Assembly: GCA_947625485.1 (NCBI GenBank)
Contig: CANQOP010000001.1
Location: 1-64,000, forward strand
Direction: 5' to 3'
Source: an uncultured Clostridia bacterium
Lineage (GTDB): Bacteria; Bacillota; Clostridia; Oscillospirales; Acutalibacteraceae
Length of the DNA stretch: 64,000 bases
Shown here: positions 34,367 through 43,321 of the stretch, one piece after another
Numbering within the stretch: position 1 is the first letter of the stretch
Layout: each line of letters opens with the position of its first letter
The notes under the pieces: generated by a model
The model's input: the letters and a program-made list of their open reading frames with translations, nothing else
Told to the model about the DNA's origin: nothing
Databases searched by the model: none
Position numbers and translations under genes: made by a program

Positions 34367-35635
34367 ATGAAATCAAAACTTTGCTGGATTCCCTTTATAC
34401 TTTTTTCGCTTGAGGCGATTGCATTTTTGATTCTCGAAAACTTTTCAATCATAAATTTTCAGAATAATATAATTTCATATTTTTCTCTGTTTTCTGTACT
34501 CGCGATGTTTATAATCAATATTGTTTTTGTAGCTATTGATAGGAAAACTTCGTCTGTTTACCTGATTTCGCGCAATATTCCTGCGGCTGTTTTTTCAATG
34601 CTCGCCGCCGCGCTCGTAGCGTCAAAGTCCTCTCTTAACGCTATCTTGGTTTTCCAGAGCGGCACGATTGATTTGTTTGTCCTTGTGGTTTCAATATTCG
34701 GACTGCTTACCGCAGTATGCCTTGTCGTAATTGCTCTTGCGCATATTCAGGGCAGGAATTTTCTTCCGAGTATGTCAGCATTATTCCTCACAATGCCCGT
34801 GTGGGGTGGGCTTATGCTGATAAGCGATTTCCTCAGTAACCGAATTGTATCCGTTAATGTTATTGATCCTCTTTCGATTTTCGTATATTCGTTTATGATG
34901 ATTTACCTTTTCAAGCTATCTATGGTTATCACAACAATTGACGGAAAGAATCCTGTTAAGTCAATGTTTCTTTACGGTTTTCCGCTCGCAGGTCTCGGAT
35001 TTGCTGTCGGCACAAAGTGTATCCTTTCAATAATTGCGAACGGATTTGACTATTCCGAGAACATAGCCCAGCTTGCCTGCCTCGCAATCGCGTTTTATGT
35101 TGTATTTTTCAATATTGAGCTTACCCGATTTATGAAAACAAAAGAGGAGCAGATTGTTAAATTTGATTTGGACGATTATGACGAAACAAAGGGTCTTTAC
35201 GGCGGTTACGGTACTAACGGAGACGATATTGTTGTTAAATCCGATAAAACCTCAAAAGATTATGACTACGATTATTCCTTAGTGGGAATGGAAGCGGATT
35301 CATTTGTAAGGGTACCTGAGAATACCGATTCCAATGGTTATAGTTACGGTTATGACCCCGAAAATTACGACTACGGGCTTGTAGTTGCTCCCGAGGAGAA
35401 CAGTGACGACGCTATTTACATTGATAAAAAGACGGTGGACTCCTTTGAGGAAGGAGTCATAAAAAGAAAAAATAAAAAGACGTCTGAAAAGCGTGTTGCA
35501 GATCAGAATGAACTTAACAAATCCGAGACTCCTGCCGTCAAGCCGAATGAACCCGTAATCGTTTCCCACGAAACCTCAAAGGATGAGGAAACAATGGCAA
35601 AAATTGATAGTATTATTGCCGATATAAACAACTAA
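34367..35635 (+). CDS. Unrecognised polytopic membrane protein with acidic, Tyr-rich cytoplasmic tail
   Basis: 422 residues that I do not recognise. Residues 1-255 hold about eight hydrophobic helices with few charges between them. Residues 256-422 form a hydrophilic tail rich in Asp, Glu, Lys and Tyr, with DYDYDYSLVG, GYSYGYDPENYDYGL and a final Lys/Glu-rich segment. The tail is probably disordered and cytoplasmic. GAAAGGA precedes the ATG. The gene is monocistronic between its own promoter and the thrS promoter. No catalytic motif or transporter signature is apparent. Confidence 0.7.
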   Translation: MKSKLCWIPFILFSLEAIAFLILENFSIINFQNNIISYFSLFSVLAMFIINIVFVAIDRKTSSVYLISRNIPAAVFSMLAAALVASKSSLNAILVFQSGTIDLFVLVVSIFGLLTAVCLVVIALAHIQGRNFLPSMSALFLTMPVWGGLMLISDFLSNRIVSVNVIDPLSIFVYSFMMIYLFKLSMVITTIDGKNPVKSMFLYGFPLAGLGFAVGTKCILSIIANGFDYSENIAQLACLAIAFYVVFFNIELTRFMKTKEEQIVKFDLDDYDETKGLYGGYGTNGDDIVVKSDKTSKDYDYDYSLVGMEADSFVRVPENTDSNGYSYGYDPENYDYGLVVAPEENSDDAIYIDKKTVDSFEEGVIKRKNKKTSEKRVADQNELNKSETPAVKPNEPVIVSHETSKDEETMAKIDSIIADINN

Positions 35636-35643
35636 TTTGACTA

Positions 35644-35672
35644 TTGACATCTTAAAAACTCAATAGTATAAT
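35644..35672 (+). promoter_or_regulatory. thrS promoter
   Basis: Full consensus TTGACA (35644-35649), 17-nt spacer, TATAAT (35667-35672). The transcript should begin near 35679, directly at the T-box stem I. Confidence 0.88.
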
Positions 35673-35679
35673 ATTTTAA

Positions 35680-35908
35680 GCGTTGATAAGGACACGATAC
35701 TGAGTTAAAACTCTTAAAGAGAGCATACGGTCGGTGAGAGTATGCAGAGCCGCTTTGTATTACCGCCTTTGAGCCCGCGCAGGAAATGGCGCGGCGGACG
35801 GCTCCGTTAAAGGCCTACGAGGGTTTTCACAAAACTGAAATTGGGTGGAACCGCGATTTGTAAATTCAGTCGCCCCAATATTCCTAAGGGAATGTTGGAG
35901 CGGCTTTT
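35680..35908 (+). promoter_or_regulatory. Threonine T-box riboswitch
   Basis: Leader of thrS. In stem I, AAGG (35688-35691) pairs with CCTT (35766-35769) and ATAC (35697-35700) with GTAT (35757-35760). The 3' side of the internal loop between them carries ACC (35762-35764), a Thr codon, as the specifier. The apical GGTCGGTGAGAG is the typical stem I loop. The T-box GGGTGGAACCGCG (35843-35855) pairs with the uncharged tRNA acceptor end. The terminator is 35871-35907. Uncharged tRNA-Thr would therefore allow read-through into thrS. Confidence 0.93.
35871..35907 (+). terminator. T-box-controlled terminator
   Basis: CGCCCCAATATTCC pairs with GGAATGTTGGAGCG (35871-35884, 35889-35902) at 13 of 14 positions, followed by GCTTTT. 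Confidence 0.88.
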
Positions 35909-36000
35909 GTTATATTTACGAGGAATGTGTGAGAATACATTATGGGTATATTAAACAGTGCACATTTTTTGTATGTCAATAAAGTAAAGGAGAATATGTA

Positions 36001-37944
36001 ATGGTTAATGTTGAATTAAAGGGCGGAGTTGTAAATCAGTACGAGGATAATATTACGCCCGCGGAAATCGCTATGTCAATCGGTATGGGACTTTATAAGT
36101 CTGTCTGTGCCGCTAAGATAGACGGCGAAGTGTGTGACCTTCGCACGCCTATAGCCAAAGACTGTAAGCTTGAACTCCTCACATTTGAAGACGCAAGCGG
36201 TAAAAAAGCGTTCTGGCACACAGCCTCCCACGTTCTCGCTCAGGCTGTAAAACGACTTTATCCGAGTGCAAAATTCGCTATAGGCCCTGCTATTGACAAC
36301 GGTTTTTACTACGATTTTGACGTGGAAAAGCCGTTTACACGCGATGACCTGGATAAGATTACCGCCGAAATGAAGAAAATCGTAAAGTCTAAAATTGCAC
36401 TTGAGCGTTTTGAACTCGAGCCGGACAGGGCTGTCAAGATGCTCGAGGATATGGGCGAGCCTTATAAGGTCGAGCTTTGCATGGAACATACGGATAAAGG
36501 CGAAAAAATTTCTTTCTATAGACAGGACGAGTTTGTTGACCTCTGCGCCGGACCTCACCTTATGGACGTATCGCAAATCAAGGCTGTAGCTCTCACAAAC
36601 TGCACGGGTGCTTACTGGCGCGGAGACTCTAAGAATGCTCAGCTTTGCCGCGTTTACGGCGTCGCTTTTCCGAAGGCGTCAATGCTTGAGGAGCATTTAG
36701 CAGCAATGGAGGAGGCAAAAAAGCGCGACCACAATAAGCTTGGCCGTGAGCTGGAGTTGTTTACAACGGCGGACGTTATAGGTCAGGGACTTCCCATACT
36801 TCTTCCAAAGGGCGCGAGGATTATTCAGCTTCTCCAGCGTTTTGTTGAGGACGAGGAGCAAAAAAGGGGCTGGCAGCTAACAAAAACACCGTTTATGGCG
36901 AAGTCAGACCTATATAAAATCAGCGGTCACTGGGATCACTATAAGGACGGTATGTTTGTTCTGGGTGACGAGGAAAAGGACGACGAGGTATTCGCCCTGC
37001 GTCCTATGACCTGTCCTTTCCAGTATCAGGCTTATCTCAACCGCCAGCGCTCCTACCGAGACCTTCCTCTGAGATATAACGAGACGTCTACGCTTTTCCG
37101 TAACGAGGCGTCGGGCGAGATGCACGGACTTATCCGTGTCCGCCAGTTTACAATATCGGAGGGACACCTTATGTGCACTCCCGAACAGCTTGAGGATGAA
37201 TTCCGCAGTTGTTTGAAACTGGCAATTTTTATGCTTAAAACTGTCGGTCTCTATGAGGACGTAAGCTACCGATTCTCACAGTGGGATCCCGATAACCGCG
37301 AGAAGTACATCGGCACTGACGAGGAGTGGAATAATGTTCAGAGTATGATGAAAAGAATCCTTGACCACCTCGAAATACCATACGAAATCGGCGTAGGTGA
37401 GGCGGCTTTCTACGGTCCCAAGCTCGACATTCAGATTAAGAACGTTTACGGCAAAGAGGATACTCTCATCACAATTCAGATTGACGGACTTATCGCTGAG
37501 AAATTCGGTATGGAGTACGTCGATAAAGACGGAAAGAAAAAGAACCCGTATATCATTCACCGTACATCGATCGGCTGCTATGAGCGTACGCTCGCCCTCC
37601 TTATCGAGAAGTACGCGGGCGCGTTCCCGATGTGGCTGGCTCCCGTTCAGGTTAAGCTCCTACCGATTGCAGACCGTCATGTTGATTATGCGTATAATAT
37701 AAAGAGTGAACTTGAGTCATATGGTATGCGTGTTGAAATTGACGACAGGAGCGAGAAAATAGGATATAAGATTCGTGAAGCCCAGATCCATAAAGTACCT
37801 TATATGTTTGTTCTCGGAGATAAGGATATTGAGAACAATTCCGTATCCGTCCGCCACAGAAAGGACGGCGACCTCGGCTCGATGCCGCTAGATGAATTTA
37901 TCGCCTTCGCTGTAAAGGAAATCGATTCCAAGGAGATTAAATAA
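36001..37944 (+). CDS. thrS: Threonyl-tRNA synthetase
   Basis: 647 residues, full length. It charges tRNA-Thr. The order is an N-terminal TGS domain (1-60), an editing domain with HTASHVLAQAVKRLYP and CAGPHL (about 75-225), a class II catalytic core with LRPMTCPFQYQ (Zn-binding Cys), RYNETSTLFRNEASGEMHGLIRVRQF split by motif 2, and HRTSIGCYERTLALLIE (motif 3), and a C-terminal anticodon domain (540-647). AAAGGAG precedes the ATG. The gene is controlled by the T-box upstream. A VanY-like membrane protein gene starts 4 nt after the stop, so the two are co-transcribed. Confidence 0.97.
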   Translation: MVNVELKGGVVNQYEDNITPAEIAMSIGMGLYKSVCAAKIDGEVCDLRTPIAKDCKLELLTFEDASGKKAFWHTASHVLAQAVKRLYPSAKFAIGPAIDNGFYYDFDVEKPFTRDDLDKITAEMKKIVKSKIALERFELEPDRAVKMLEDMGEPYKVELCMEHTDKGEKISFYRQDEFVDLCAGPHLMDVSQIKAVALTNCTGAYWRGDSKNAQLCRVYGVAFPKASMLEEHLAAMEEAKKRDHNKLGRELELFTTADVIGQGLPILLPKGARIIQLLQRFVEDEEQKRGWQLTKTPFMAKSDLYKISGHWDHYKDGMFVLGDEEKDDEVFALRPMTCPFQYQAYLNRQRSYRDLPLRYNETSTLFRNEASGEMHGLIRVRQFTISEGHLMCTPEQLEDEFRSCLKLAIFMLKTVGLYEDVSYRFSQWDPDNREKYIGTDEEWNNVQSMMKRILDHLEIPYEIGVGEAAFYGPKLDIQIKNVYGKEDTLITIQIDGLIAEKFGMEYVDKDGKKKNPYIIHRTSIGCYERTLALLIEKYAGAFPMWLAPVQVKLLPIADRHVDYAYNIKSELESYGMRVEIDDRSEKIGYKIREAQIHKVPYMFVLGDKDIENNSVSVRHRKDGDLGSMPLDEFIAFAVKEIDSKEIK

Positions 37945-37948
37945 TCCT

Positions 37949-38740
37949 ATGCGCGGCAGTTATAATAAGAACTTTAAAAGTTTTAGGAAGAAAAAATACT
38001 CTGTTTATCGCACCTCGGCTGGCTCGGGTGCAGACTCCACTACGGTCTTGCGCATTGTAAGGGCGGTTTCTCTTCTGTTGTTGCTCGGTTTGATAATTGC
38101 AACAGTAACAGTCGGCATAAAGTCGTTTAATAAGGAAGAAAGCTTTATTAAGTCCGCCGACTATAAATCACAAACAGAAGAAAACGAAATACTTCTAAGG
38201 GTTGTCAATAAGTCTAATCCTCTGGATAAGGACTATGCTCCTGAGTTGGTTGAGCATAACGATTACTCCGTAAATATACTTGCGGAAAAACCGCTTGATA
38301 AACTTTTACAAGCTGCTGGTGAGGACGGAGTAAGTCTTTCTGTTGACTGCGGATTTGTTTCCTATGATGAGCAGGATAAGCTGTATAAGGAAATGTACGG
38401 CAAATACAGAAGGTCGAGCGGATTGTCTCAGGTAAAGGCTCAGGCAAAAACCGAAACAAAAGTACCGCAGGCTGGGAGAAGCGAGTTTCAGACAGGACTT
38501 CTCATTCGTTTCAAAACCGATGAAAATAAGAGTTTTCGTGACACAGCTGCTTCACGCTGGCTCGAGAGAAATGCTATGGATTTCGGTTTTATCCTTCGTT
38601 ATCCCGAGGGTAAAACCTCTCAGACATCAATGTCGCCTGATTTCACGGCGTACCGCTATGTAGGAGAGGATAATGCAAGAGTAATTCGCAGCCTCGGTAA
38701 AACCCTCAATGAATACAGCTATTACATTGCTTCAAGGTAA
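37949..38740 (+). CDS. Membrane-anchored VanY-family protein lacking metal ligands
   Basis: 263 residues. A basic cytoplasmic N-terminus and one membrane helix (about 30-52) precede a domain with clear VanY/LAS D,D-carboxypeptidase features: LLRVVNKSNPLDKDYAPELV, VDCGFVSYDEQDKLY, SEFQTGLLIRF, WLERNAMDFGFILRYPEGK and AYRYVG. The family's SxHxxGxAxD motif reads S178-E-F180-Q-T-G-L-L-I-R187, so the zinc His and Asp are Phe and Arg. In the ExxWH motif the catalytic Glu is Asp231 and the third zinc His is Ala234. Without these it cannot be a normal zinc peptidase. A peptidoglycan-binding or regulatory pseudoenzyme is likely (inference). It is co-transcribed with thrS. Confidence 0.8.
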   Translation: MRGSYNKNFKSFRKKKYSVYRTSAGSGADSTTVLRIVRAVSLLLLLGLIIATVTVGIKSFNKEESFIKSADYKSQTEENEILLRVVNKSNPLDKDYAPELVEHNDYSVNILAEKPLDKLLQAAGEDGVSLSVDCGFVSYDEQDKLYKEMYGKYRRSSGLSQVKAQAKTETKVPQAGRSEFQTGLLIRFKTDENKSFRDTAASRWLERNAMDFGFILRYPEGKTSQTSMSPDFTAYRYVGEDNARVIRSLGKTLNEYSYYIASR

Positions 38741-38764
38741 ATTTTAAAAAAATAAAAAAAATAC

Positions 38765-38793
38765 TTGCTTTTTGTAAAAAACTATAGTATAAT
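38765..38793 (+). promoter_or_regulatory. rpmE promoter
   Basis: TTGCTT (38765-38770), 17-nt spacer, TATAAT (38788-38793). Confidence 0.78.
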
Positions 38794-38835
38794 TCTACTG
38801 TTATCTTTGAATATTGTCCGAATGAGGTGAATAAA

Positions 38836-39036
38836 ATGAAAAATGGAATCCATCCAAATTACGAAAAGACAACTATTACCTGCGCTTGCGGTAACGTTAT
38901 TGAGACAGGCTCGACAAAGAAGGACATCCGCGTTGAAGTTTGTTCCAAGTGCCATCCTTTCTTTACAGGTAAGCAGAAGTTAGTTGACACCGGCGGACGT
39001 GTTGACAGATTCAAAAAGCGTTTCAACATTGATTGA
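38836..39036 (+). CDS. rpmE: Ribosomal protein bL31, zinc-binding type
   Basis: 66 residues. It is part of the large subunit at the central protuberance, bridging to the 30S subunit. The zinc-ribbon cysteines CACG (about 16-18) and CSKCHPF (about 36-39) mark the C+ form used in zinc sufficiency. [22 protein letters not shown] is the conserved tail, in two parts. I chose the ATG at 38836 over a GTG at 38827, which lies within the ribosome site GAGGTG. Own promoter and terminator. Confidence 0.96.
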   Translation: MKNGIHPNYEKTTITCACGNVIETGSTKKDIRVEVCSKCHPFFTGKQKLVDTGGRVDRFKKRFNID

Positions 39037-39045
39037 TAAAAACCT

Positions 39046-39070
39046 AAAGGCGGCGTAAAGCCGCCTTTTT
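39046..39070 (+). terminator. rpmE terminator
   Basis: AAAGGCGGC-GTAAA-GCCGCCTTT (39046-39068) continuing into TTTTT. Confidence 0.9.
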
Positions 39071-39094
39071 ACGTATAACTAAAAGGGTGATGTT

Positions 39095-39721
39095 ATGTCT
39101 GTCTCTTATAAAACTGTCCGTGATTTCGGATGCGGTGAGCTTGTTGAAAAGCGCTCCCGTTTTATCGGTTACTGTAAGCCCGTTACATCTGAGCAGGACG
39201 CTATAGATTTTATAAATAAAATAAAAAGGGAGCATTGGGACGCCCGCCATAACGTCTATGCCTATCGCCTTCGTGAGGGACAGATTAAACGCTACAGCGA
39301 CGACGGCGAGCCTCAGGGAACGGCAGGTATGCCCGTTCTCGATGTTATGCTAAAGAATAATGTCGAGGACGCAGTTGTTGTTATTACACGCTATTTCGGC
39401 GGTATTTTGCTTGGAACGGGCGGGCTTGTCCGCGCATATTCCGCAGGGTGCAGTCTTGCTCTTGACAAAGCGCAAATTGTCACTATGCATCTTTGCGCAG
39501 AATGCGCCGTTATCTGCTCATACACCCAATACGGCAAGCTAAACACCCTTATTGTTTCAAACGGCGGATATATCGACGACGCCGACTTTGCCGATAATGT
39601 AACACTGCGCTTTCATATACCAACTGAGCTTGTTACTTATCTCGACAAACAGTTTGCCGACGCTACCGCCGGCAAAATTTCCGTGGAAATAATCGGAGAA
39701 AAGTATTACGAAATATACTAA
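39095..39721 (+). CDS. YigZ/IMPACT family protein
   Basis: 208 residues, normal for UPF0029. The N-terminal IMPACT domain shows KRSRFIGYCKPV, HWDARHNVYAYRL, RYSDDGEPQGTAGMP and ITRYFGGILLGTGGLVRAY. A DUF1949-type C-terminal domain follows. The family is related to the yeast translational stress regulator YIH1. The bacterial role is unclear, with proposed nucleic-acid or ribosome-associated functions. AAAGGGTG precedes the ATG. It stands alone between rpmE and dnaG. Confidence 0.93.
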   Translation: MSVSYKTVRDFGCGELVEKRSRFIGYCKPVTSEQDAIDFINKIKREHWDARHNVYAYRLREGQIKRYSDDGEPQGTAGMPVLDVMLKNNVEDAVVVITRYFGGILLGTGGLVRAYSAGCSLALDKAQIVTMHLCAECAVICSYTQYGKLNTLIVSNGGYIDDADFADNVTLRFHIPTELVTYLDKQFADATAGKISVEIIGEKYYEIY

Positions 39722-39804
39722 CAAAAAATAATTTACACTTTTTTAGGAATATTTAAAATTTTGTCGTATTTATGAATGAAATAAACTAAAAAGGGGGAGT
39801 ATGA

Positions 39805-41565
39805 GTGCCGTTACCTGAAGGCTTTCTCGAGGAACTTAAACAGCGCAGCGATATCACCGAGATTGCGTCAGAGTACGTTAATCTTAAACGCCGCGGCAGG
39901 AATATGGTTGGGCTTTGCCCGTTTCACGGCGAAAAAACTCCCTCGTTCAATATCTATACCGAAAACGGATCGTTTTACTGCTTCGGCTGCGGAGCAGGCG
40001 GAGATGTTATTACCTTCATTATGAAGGCTGAAAACCTTGATTATATTGACGCCGTAAAATATCTTGCACAGCGCGTGGGAATGAATATGCCTGAGGACTC
40101 TTACGACGACAGTATGTCTCAGCTAAGAAAGCGTATTTATGAGGCAAACCGAGAGGCGGCGCGTTTTTATTTTAAAACGTTGTGCTCTCCCGAAGGCGCC
40201 GAGGGGCTGGCTTATCTTCGCGGACGAGCCCTGTCCGATAAGACTATACGTCGCTTCGGACTCGGATTTGCCGATTCAAACCGCCATTCTCTCTGCAATC
40301 ATTTACGGTCGCTCGGATTTAAAAACACCGAGCTTGTCTCAGCAAACCTCGCATATCAGAACAACAACAGCGTTTCTGATCGTTTTAACAACCGTGTGAT
40401 GTTTCCGATTATTGATTTGCGCGGTAATGTTATTGCTTTCGGCGGAAGAATTATGACCGACGAAAAACCTAAGTATCTGAACACCTCCGATACGCCCGTT
40501 TTCAAAAAGAGCTCCAATCTTTTCTCATTAAATAACGCAAAGGATAGCGGCGAGAAGTCTCTGATACTTTGCGAGGGTTATATGGACGTAATCGCCGTTA
40601 ATCAGGCTGGTTTTGCGAACGCCGTCGCCACACTCGGTACGGCTCTGACTCCTGAGCAAGCGCTGCTTATGAAACGCTACGCCGATGAGGTTATCATCTG
40701 CTACGACTCGGACGAAGCGGGACAGAAAGCGACCGCCCGCGCGATAACTCTGCTTCGCAACGCGGGTGTACTCGTTCGTGTTATAACTATTCCGGAGGGT
40801 AAAGACCCGGACGAATTTCTCAGAAACCGCGGTAACGCAGGACACGACGCTTTCAAAAACGTAATTGAGGGAAGCGGTAATGATGTCGATTACCGTATTG
40901 CCAAGTTAAAGAAAAACTACAATCTCGAACAGGCTGAAGGTCGCGTCGGTTATCTTAACGAGGTCGTAAAAATACTCGCAAGTCTCGATAATTCTATCGA
41001 GCGTGATATTTATATATCTAAAATCAGCAAAGAAATGAATGTTACCCCGGACGCGCTGCGTCAGCAGATTTCAAAGATTTCGCGGCACGATATTTACGAG
41101 CGAAGAAAAAACGAGTTTCGCGAAATCCAGAGGAATCTTAACGGAAGGGACGACAAGGTCAACACCGACAGGTTTTCAAAGCCAAGAGTGACAACGGCTG
41201 AGGAAGCGTTGATTTCCTATCTAATCAAAAATCCAGATAAACTAGGTTTTATTATGTCTCAGGTGGACGAAAACAAGTTTCAGTCCGAATTTAACAGAAA
41301 ACTGTTTTTATATTTCCGTGAAAGAATAAAGAACGGATATGAACCTCTTTCACAAGTCTCTGCAGACTTCACTCAGGAGGAGACGGCGAAAATATTTAAG
41401 CTTGCAAATTCTCATACCACGAGATTTGCAACGGATAATACAGTCAGAGAATATATTAATGTTCTCAACGACGAATATATAAAGCTTAAAACAAAGGATA
41501 TTGAAAACGCCTCTATGGACGATATAAACGAGCAGTTAAGGCGGTTGCGCAACAGTCACAGTTAG
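39805..41565 (+). CDS. dnaG: DNA primase
   Basis: 586 residues. It synthesises RNA primers at the replication fork. The N-terminal CHC2-type zinc finger has CPFHGEKTPSFN and YCFGCGAGG (about 38-65). The TOPRIM catalytic core has ILCEGYMDVIAV (about 252) and YDSDEAGQKA (about 300). The C-terminal helicase-binding domain begins near residue 430. It starts at GTG 39805, supported by AGGGGGAG 6 nt upstream. sigA follows after 38 nt, the classical dnaG-sigA core of the macromolecular synthesis operon. rpsU is not attached here. Confidence 0.96.
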   Translation: MPLPEGFLEELKQRSDITEIASEYVNLKRRGRNMVGLCPFHGEKTPSFNIYTENGSFYCFGCGAGGDVITFIMKAENLDYIDAVKYLAQRVGMNMPEDSYDDSMSQLRKRIYEANREAARFYFKTLCSPEGAEGLAYLRGRALSDKTIRRFGLGFADSNRHSLCNHLRSLGFKNTELVSANLAYQNNNSVSDRFNNRVMFPIIDLRGNVIAFGGRIMTDEKPKYLNTSDTPVFKKSSNLFSLNNAKDSGEKSLILCEGYMDVIAVNQAGFANAVATLGTALTPEQALLMKRYADEVIICYDSDEAGQKATARAITLLRNAGVLVRVITIPEGKDPDEFLRNRGNAGHDAFKNVIEGSGNDVDYRIAKLKKNYNLEQAEGRVGYLNEVVKILASLDNSIERDIYISKISKEMNVTPDALRQQISKISRHDIYERRKNEFREIQRNLNGRDDKVNTDRFSKPRVTTAEEALISYLIKNPDKLGFIMSQVDENKFQSEFNRKLFLYFRERIKNGYEPLSQVSADFTQEETAKIFKLANSHTTRFATDNTVREYINVLNDEYIKLKTKDIENASMDDINEQLRRLRNSHS

Positions 41566-41603
41566 GAATAAAGTTTACATAGTTATAAAGAAAGGAATTG
41601 CGT

Positions 41604-42701
41604 ATGGCACAGTTAGACAAAAAAGGAATTTTCAAGGAATTAACCGAACTCGGTAAATCCAAGGGCAACCTTACCAACGACGAAATTATTGAGGCGCTCG
41701 GCGAGGTCGAATTTAAGCCCGAAGAGCTTGAAAAGCTCTACGACAGCCTTGAACAGCTCGGAATCGAGATTATCGAGGACGATATTGAAAATATTGAAAA
41801 CATCGACCTTGAGTCTTTTGCAGCCACAGATGATGATAAAAAGAATTCTGCCGCAGATTCGGGCGAAGCTATTTCAATCGACGATCCCGTTAAGGTTTAC
41901 CTGAAGGAAATCGGCCGTGTTCCTCTCCTCACTCCCGAGGAGGAAATTGAGCTGGCGATAAAAATTTCCGAGGGCGATATCCAGGCAAAAAAACGCCTTT
42001 CCGAGGCGAATCTCCGTCTCGTTGTAAGTATTGCTAAGCGTTATCTCGGACGGGGCATGCAGTTTTTGGACCTTATCCAGGAGGGAAACCTCGGTCTTAT
42101 CAAGGCTGTAGAGAAGTTCGACTACACTAAGGGATTTAAATTTTCCACATACGCAACCTGGTGGATTCGTCAGGCAATCACCCGCGCGATAGCCGACCAG
42201 GCGCGCACAATCCGTATTCCCGTACATATGGTAGAAACAATAAATAAGGTAAAGAAAGTATCCACCCAGATTCTCCACGAAAAGGGTCATGAGCCGACAT
42301 CCGAGGAAATTGCCGAGAAGCTTGACATTTCTGTTGAAAAGGTGCGTGAGATTGTAAGGGTTGCTCAGGAGCCTGTTTCCCTCGAAACCCCGATAGGCGA
42401 GGAGGAGGACAGCCACCTCGGAGACTTTATTCCGGATAGTGATACTCCCGCTCCTGCGGACGAGGCTTCGCACGCTCTCCTGAAAGAACAGCTTGACGAG
42501 GTTCTCGCGACTTTAACACCTCGTGAGGCTAAGGTGCTTCGTCTTCGCTTCGGTCTTGAGGACGGAAAGAGCCGCACTCTTGAAGAGGTGGGCAGTGAGT
42601 TTAAGGTAACGCGCGAGCGTATCCGCCAGATTGAGGCAAAAGCGCTTAGAAAGCTGCGACACCCGTCCAGGAGTAAAAAGCTCAAGGATTATCTCGATTA
42701 A
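41604..42701 (+). CDS. sigA: Primary RNA polymerase sigma factor
   Basis: 365 residues. It recognises the TTGACA/TATAAT promoters seen throughout the window. Region 1.1 is short and acidic (1-90). Region 1.2 begins [21 protein letters not shown]. Region 2 holds [20 protein letters not shown] and [18 protein letters not shown]. Regions 3 and 4 follow, with the C-terminal helix-turn-helix [20 protein letters not shown]. The ATG at 41604, after AAAGGA at 41591-41596, is preferred to a TTG at 41598. It is encoded with dnaG. Confidence 0.97.
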   Translation: MAQLDKKGIFKELTELGKSKGNLTNDEIIEALGEVEFKPEELEKLYDSLEQLGIEIIEDDIENIENIDLESFAATDDDKKNSAADSGEAISIDDPVKVYLKEIGRVPLLTPEEEIELAIKISEGDIQAKKRLSEANLRLVVSIAKRYLGRGMQFLDLIQEGNLGLIKAVEKFDYTKGFKFSTYATWWIRQAITRAIADQARTIRIPVHMVETINKVKKVSTQILHEKGHEPTSEEIAEKLDISVEKVREIVRVAQEPVSLETPIGEEEDSHLGDFIPDSDTPAPADEASHALLKEQLDEVLATLTPREAKVLRLRFGLEDGKSRTLEEVGSEFKVTRERIRQIEAKALRKLRHPSRSKKLKDYLD

Positions 42702-42711
42702 GTAACTTAAA

Positions 42712-42757
42712 TACCGCCTTAGGTTTCCTAAAAGAAAGCCTCAGGCGGTAATTTTTT
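42712..42757 (+). terminator. dnaG-sigA terminator
   Basis: TACCGCCTTAGGTTTC pairs with GAAAGCCTCAGGCGGTA (42712-42750) at nearly every position, followed by AATTTTTTT. Confidence 0.88.
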
Positions 42758-42774
42758 TGCGATTAGGTTTTGCG

Positions 42775-43083
42775 TTAAATATAGAGCCTCGTACCGGGAT
42801 AAATTATATCGGGATTTATCATACCGTTCTTTCTTGCAAGTTCCTCAACAGAAGTTCCGAACCTCTGCGCAATTGCCCAGAGCGTATCTCCGGGACGGGT
42901 AACATAAATATAGCCCGTCGGTTTCTCTGTATCCACAGGAACAGTGATTACCTCACCCACATAAATTAAACTGGGGTCGTTAATATTGTTTAATCCCAAT
43001 ATTTTATCTACGGTTGTTCCGAAAAAGTTAGCAATACCGAATAATGTATCGCCTTTTCTTACCGTGTAAGTTACAGTTTCCAT
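42775..43083 (-). CDS. Two-LysM-domain protein without signal peptide
   Basis: 102 residues consisting almost wholly of two LysM domains (residues 3-49: YTVRKGDTLFGIANFFGTTV; 54-101: YVTRPGDTLWAIAQRFGTSV), which bind N-acetylglucosamine chains. No signal peptide or membrane segment is present, and no enzyme domain is attached. I chose the ATG at 43083 because GGAGGG lies 4 nt upstream. An upstream ATG at 43125 gives a polar extension without a signal sequence. Cytoplasmic LysM proteins in spore formers can end up in spore layers. That is a possible, unproven role here. Confidence 0.85.
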   Translation of the reverse strand: METVTYTVRKGDTLFGIANFFGTTVDKILGLNNINDPSLIYVGEVITVPVDTEKPTGYIYVTRPGDTLWAIAQRFGTSVEELARKNGMINPDIIYPGTRLYI

Positions 43084-43321
43084 ATTTTCCCTCCGTTCGT
43101 TACTATGATATACACTTTTGCGCAATATGTTACACTTTCTTAACTATGTAAATCTAACTAAAATAATTTTTATTTTATAGTTAAAATGCACATAAAACGG
43201 CTCATATTTTCTACATGTCAAAAGCCTTTACAAGCCAATATAATTCGTTTTTAGAAATATATTTTATCAAGAATTTGTTAAAATTTAAAAAGAAAATTCT
43301 ATCACTCTGAATGGAGGATAT

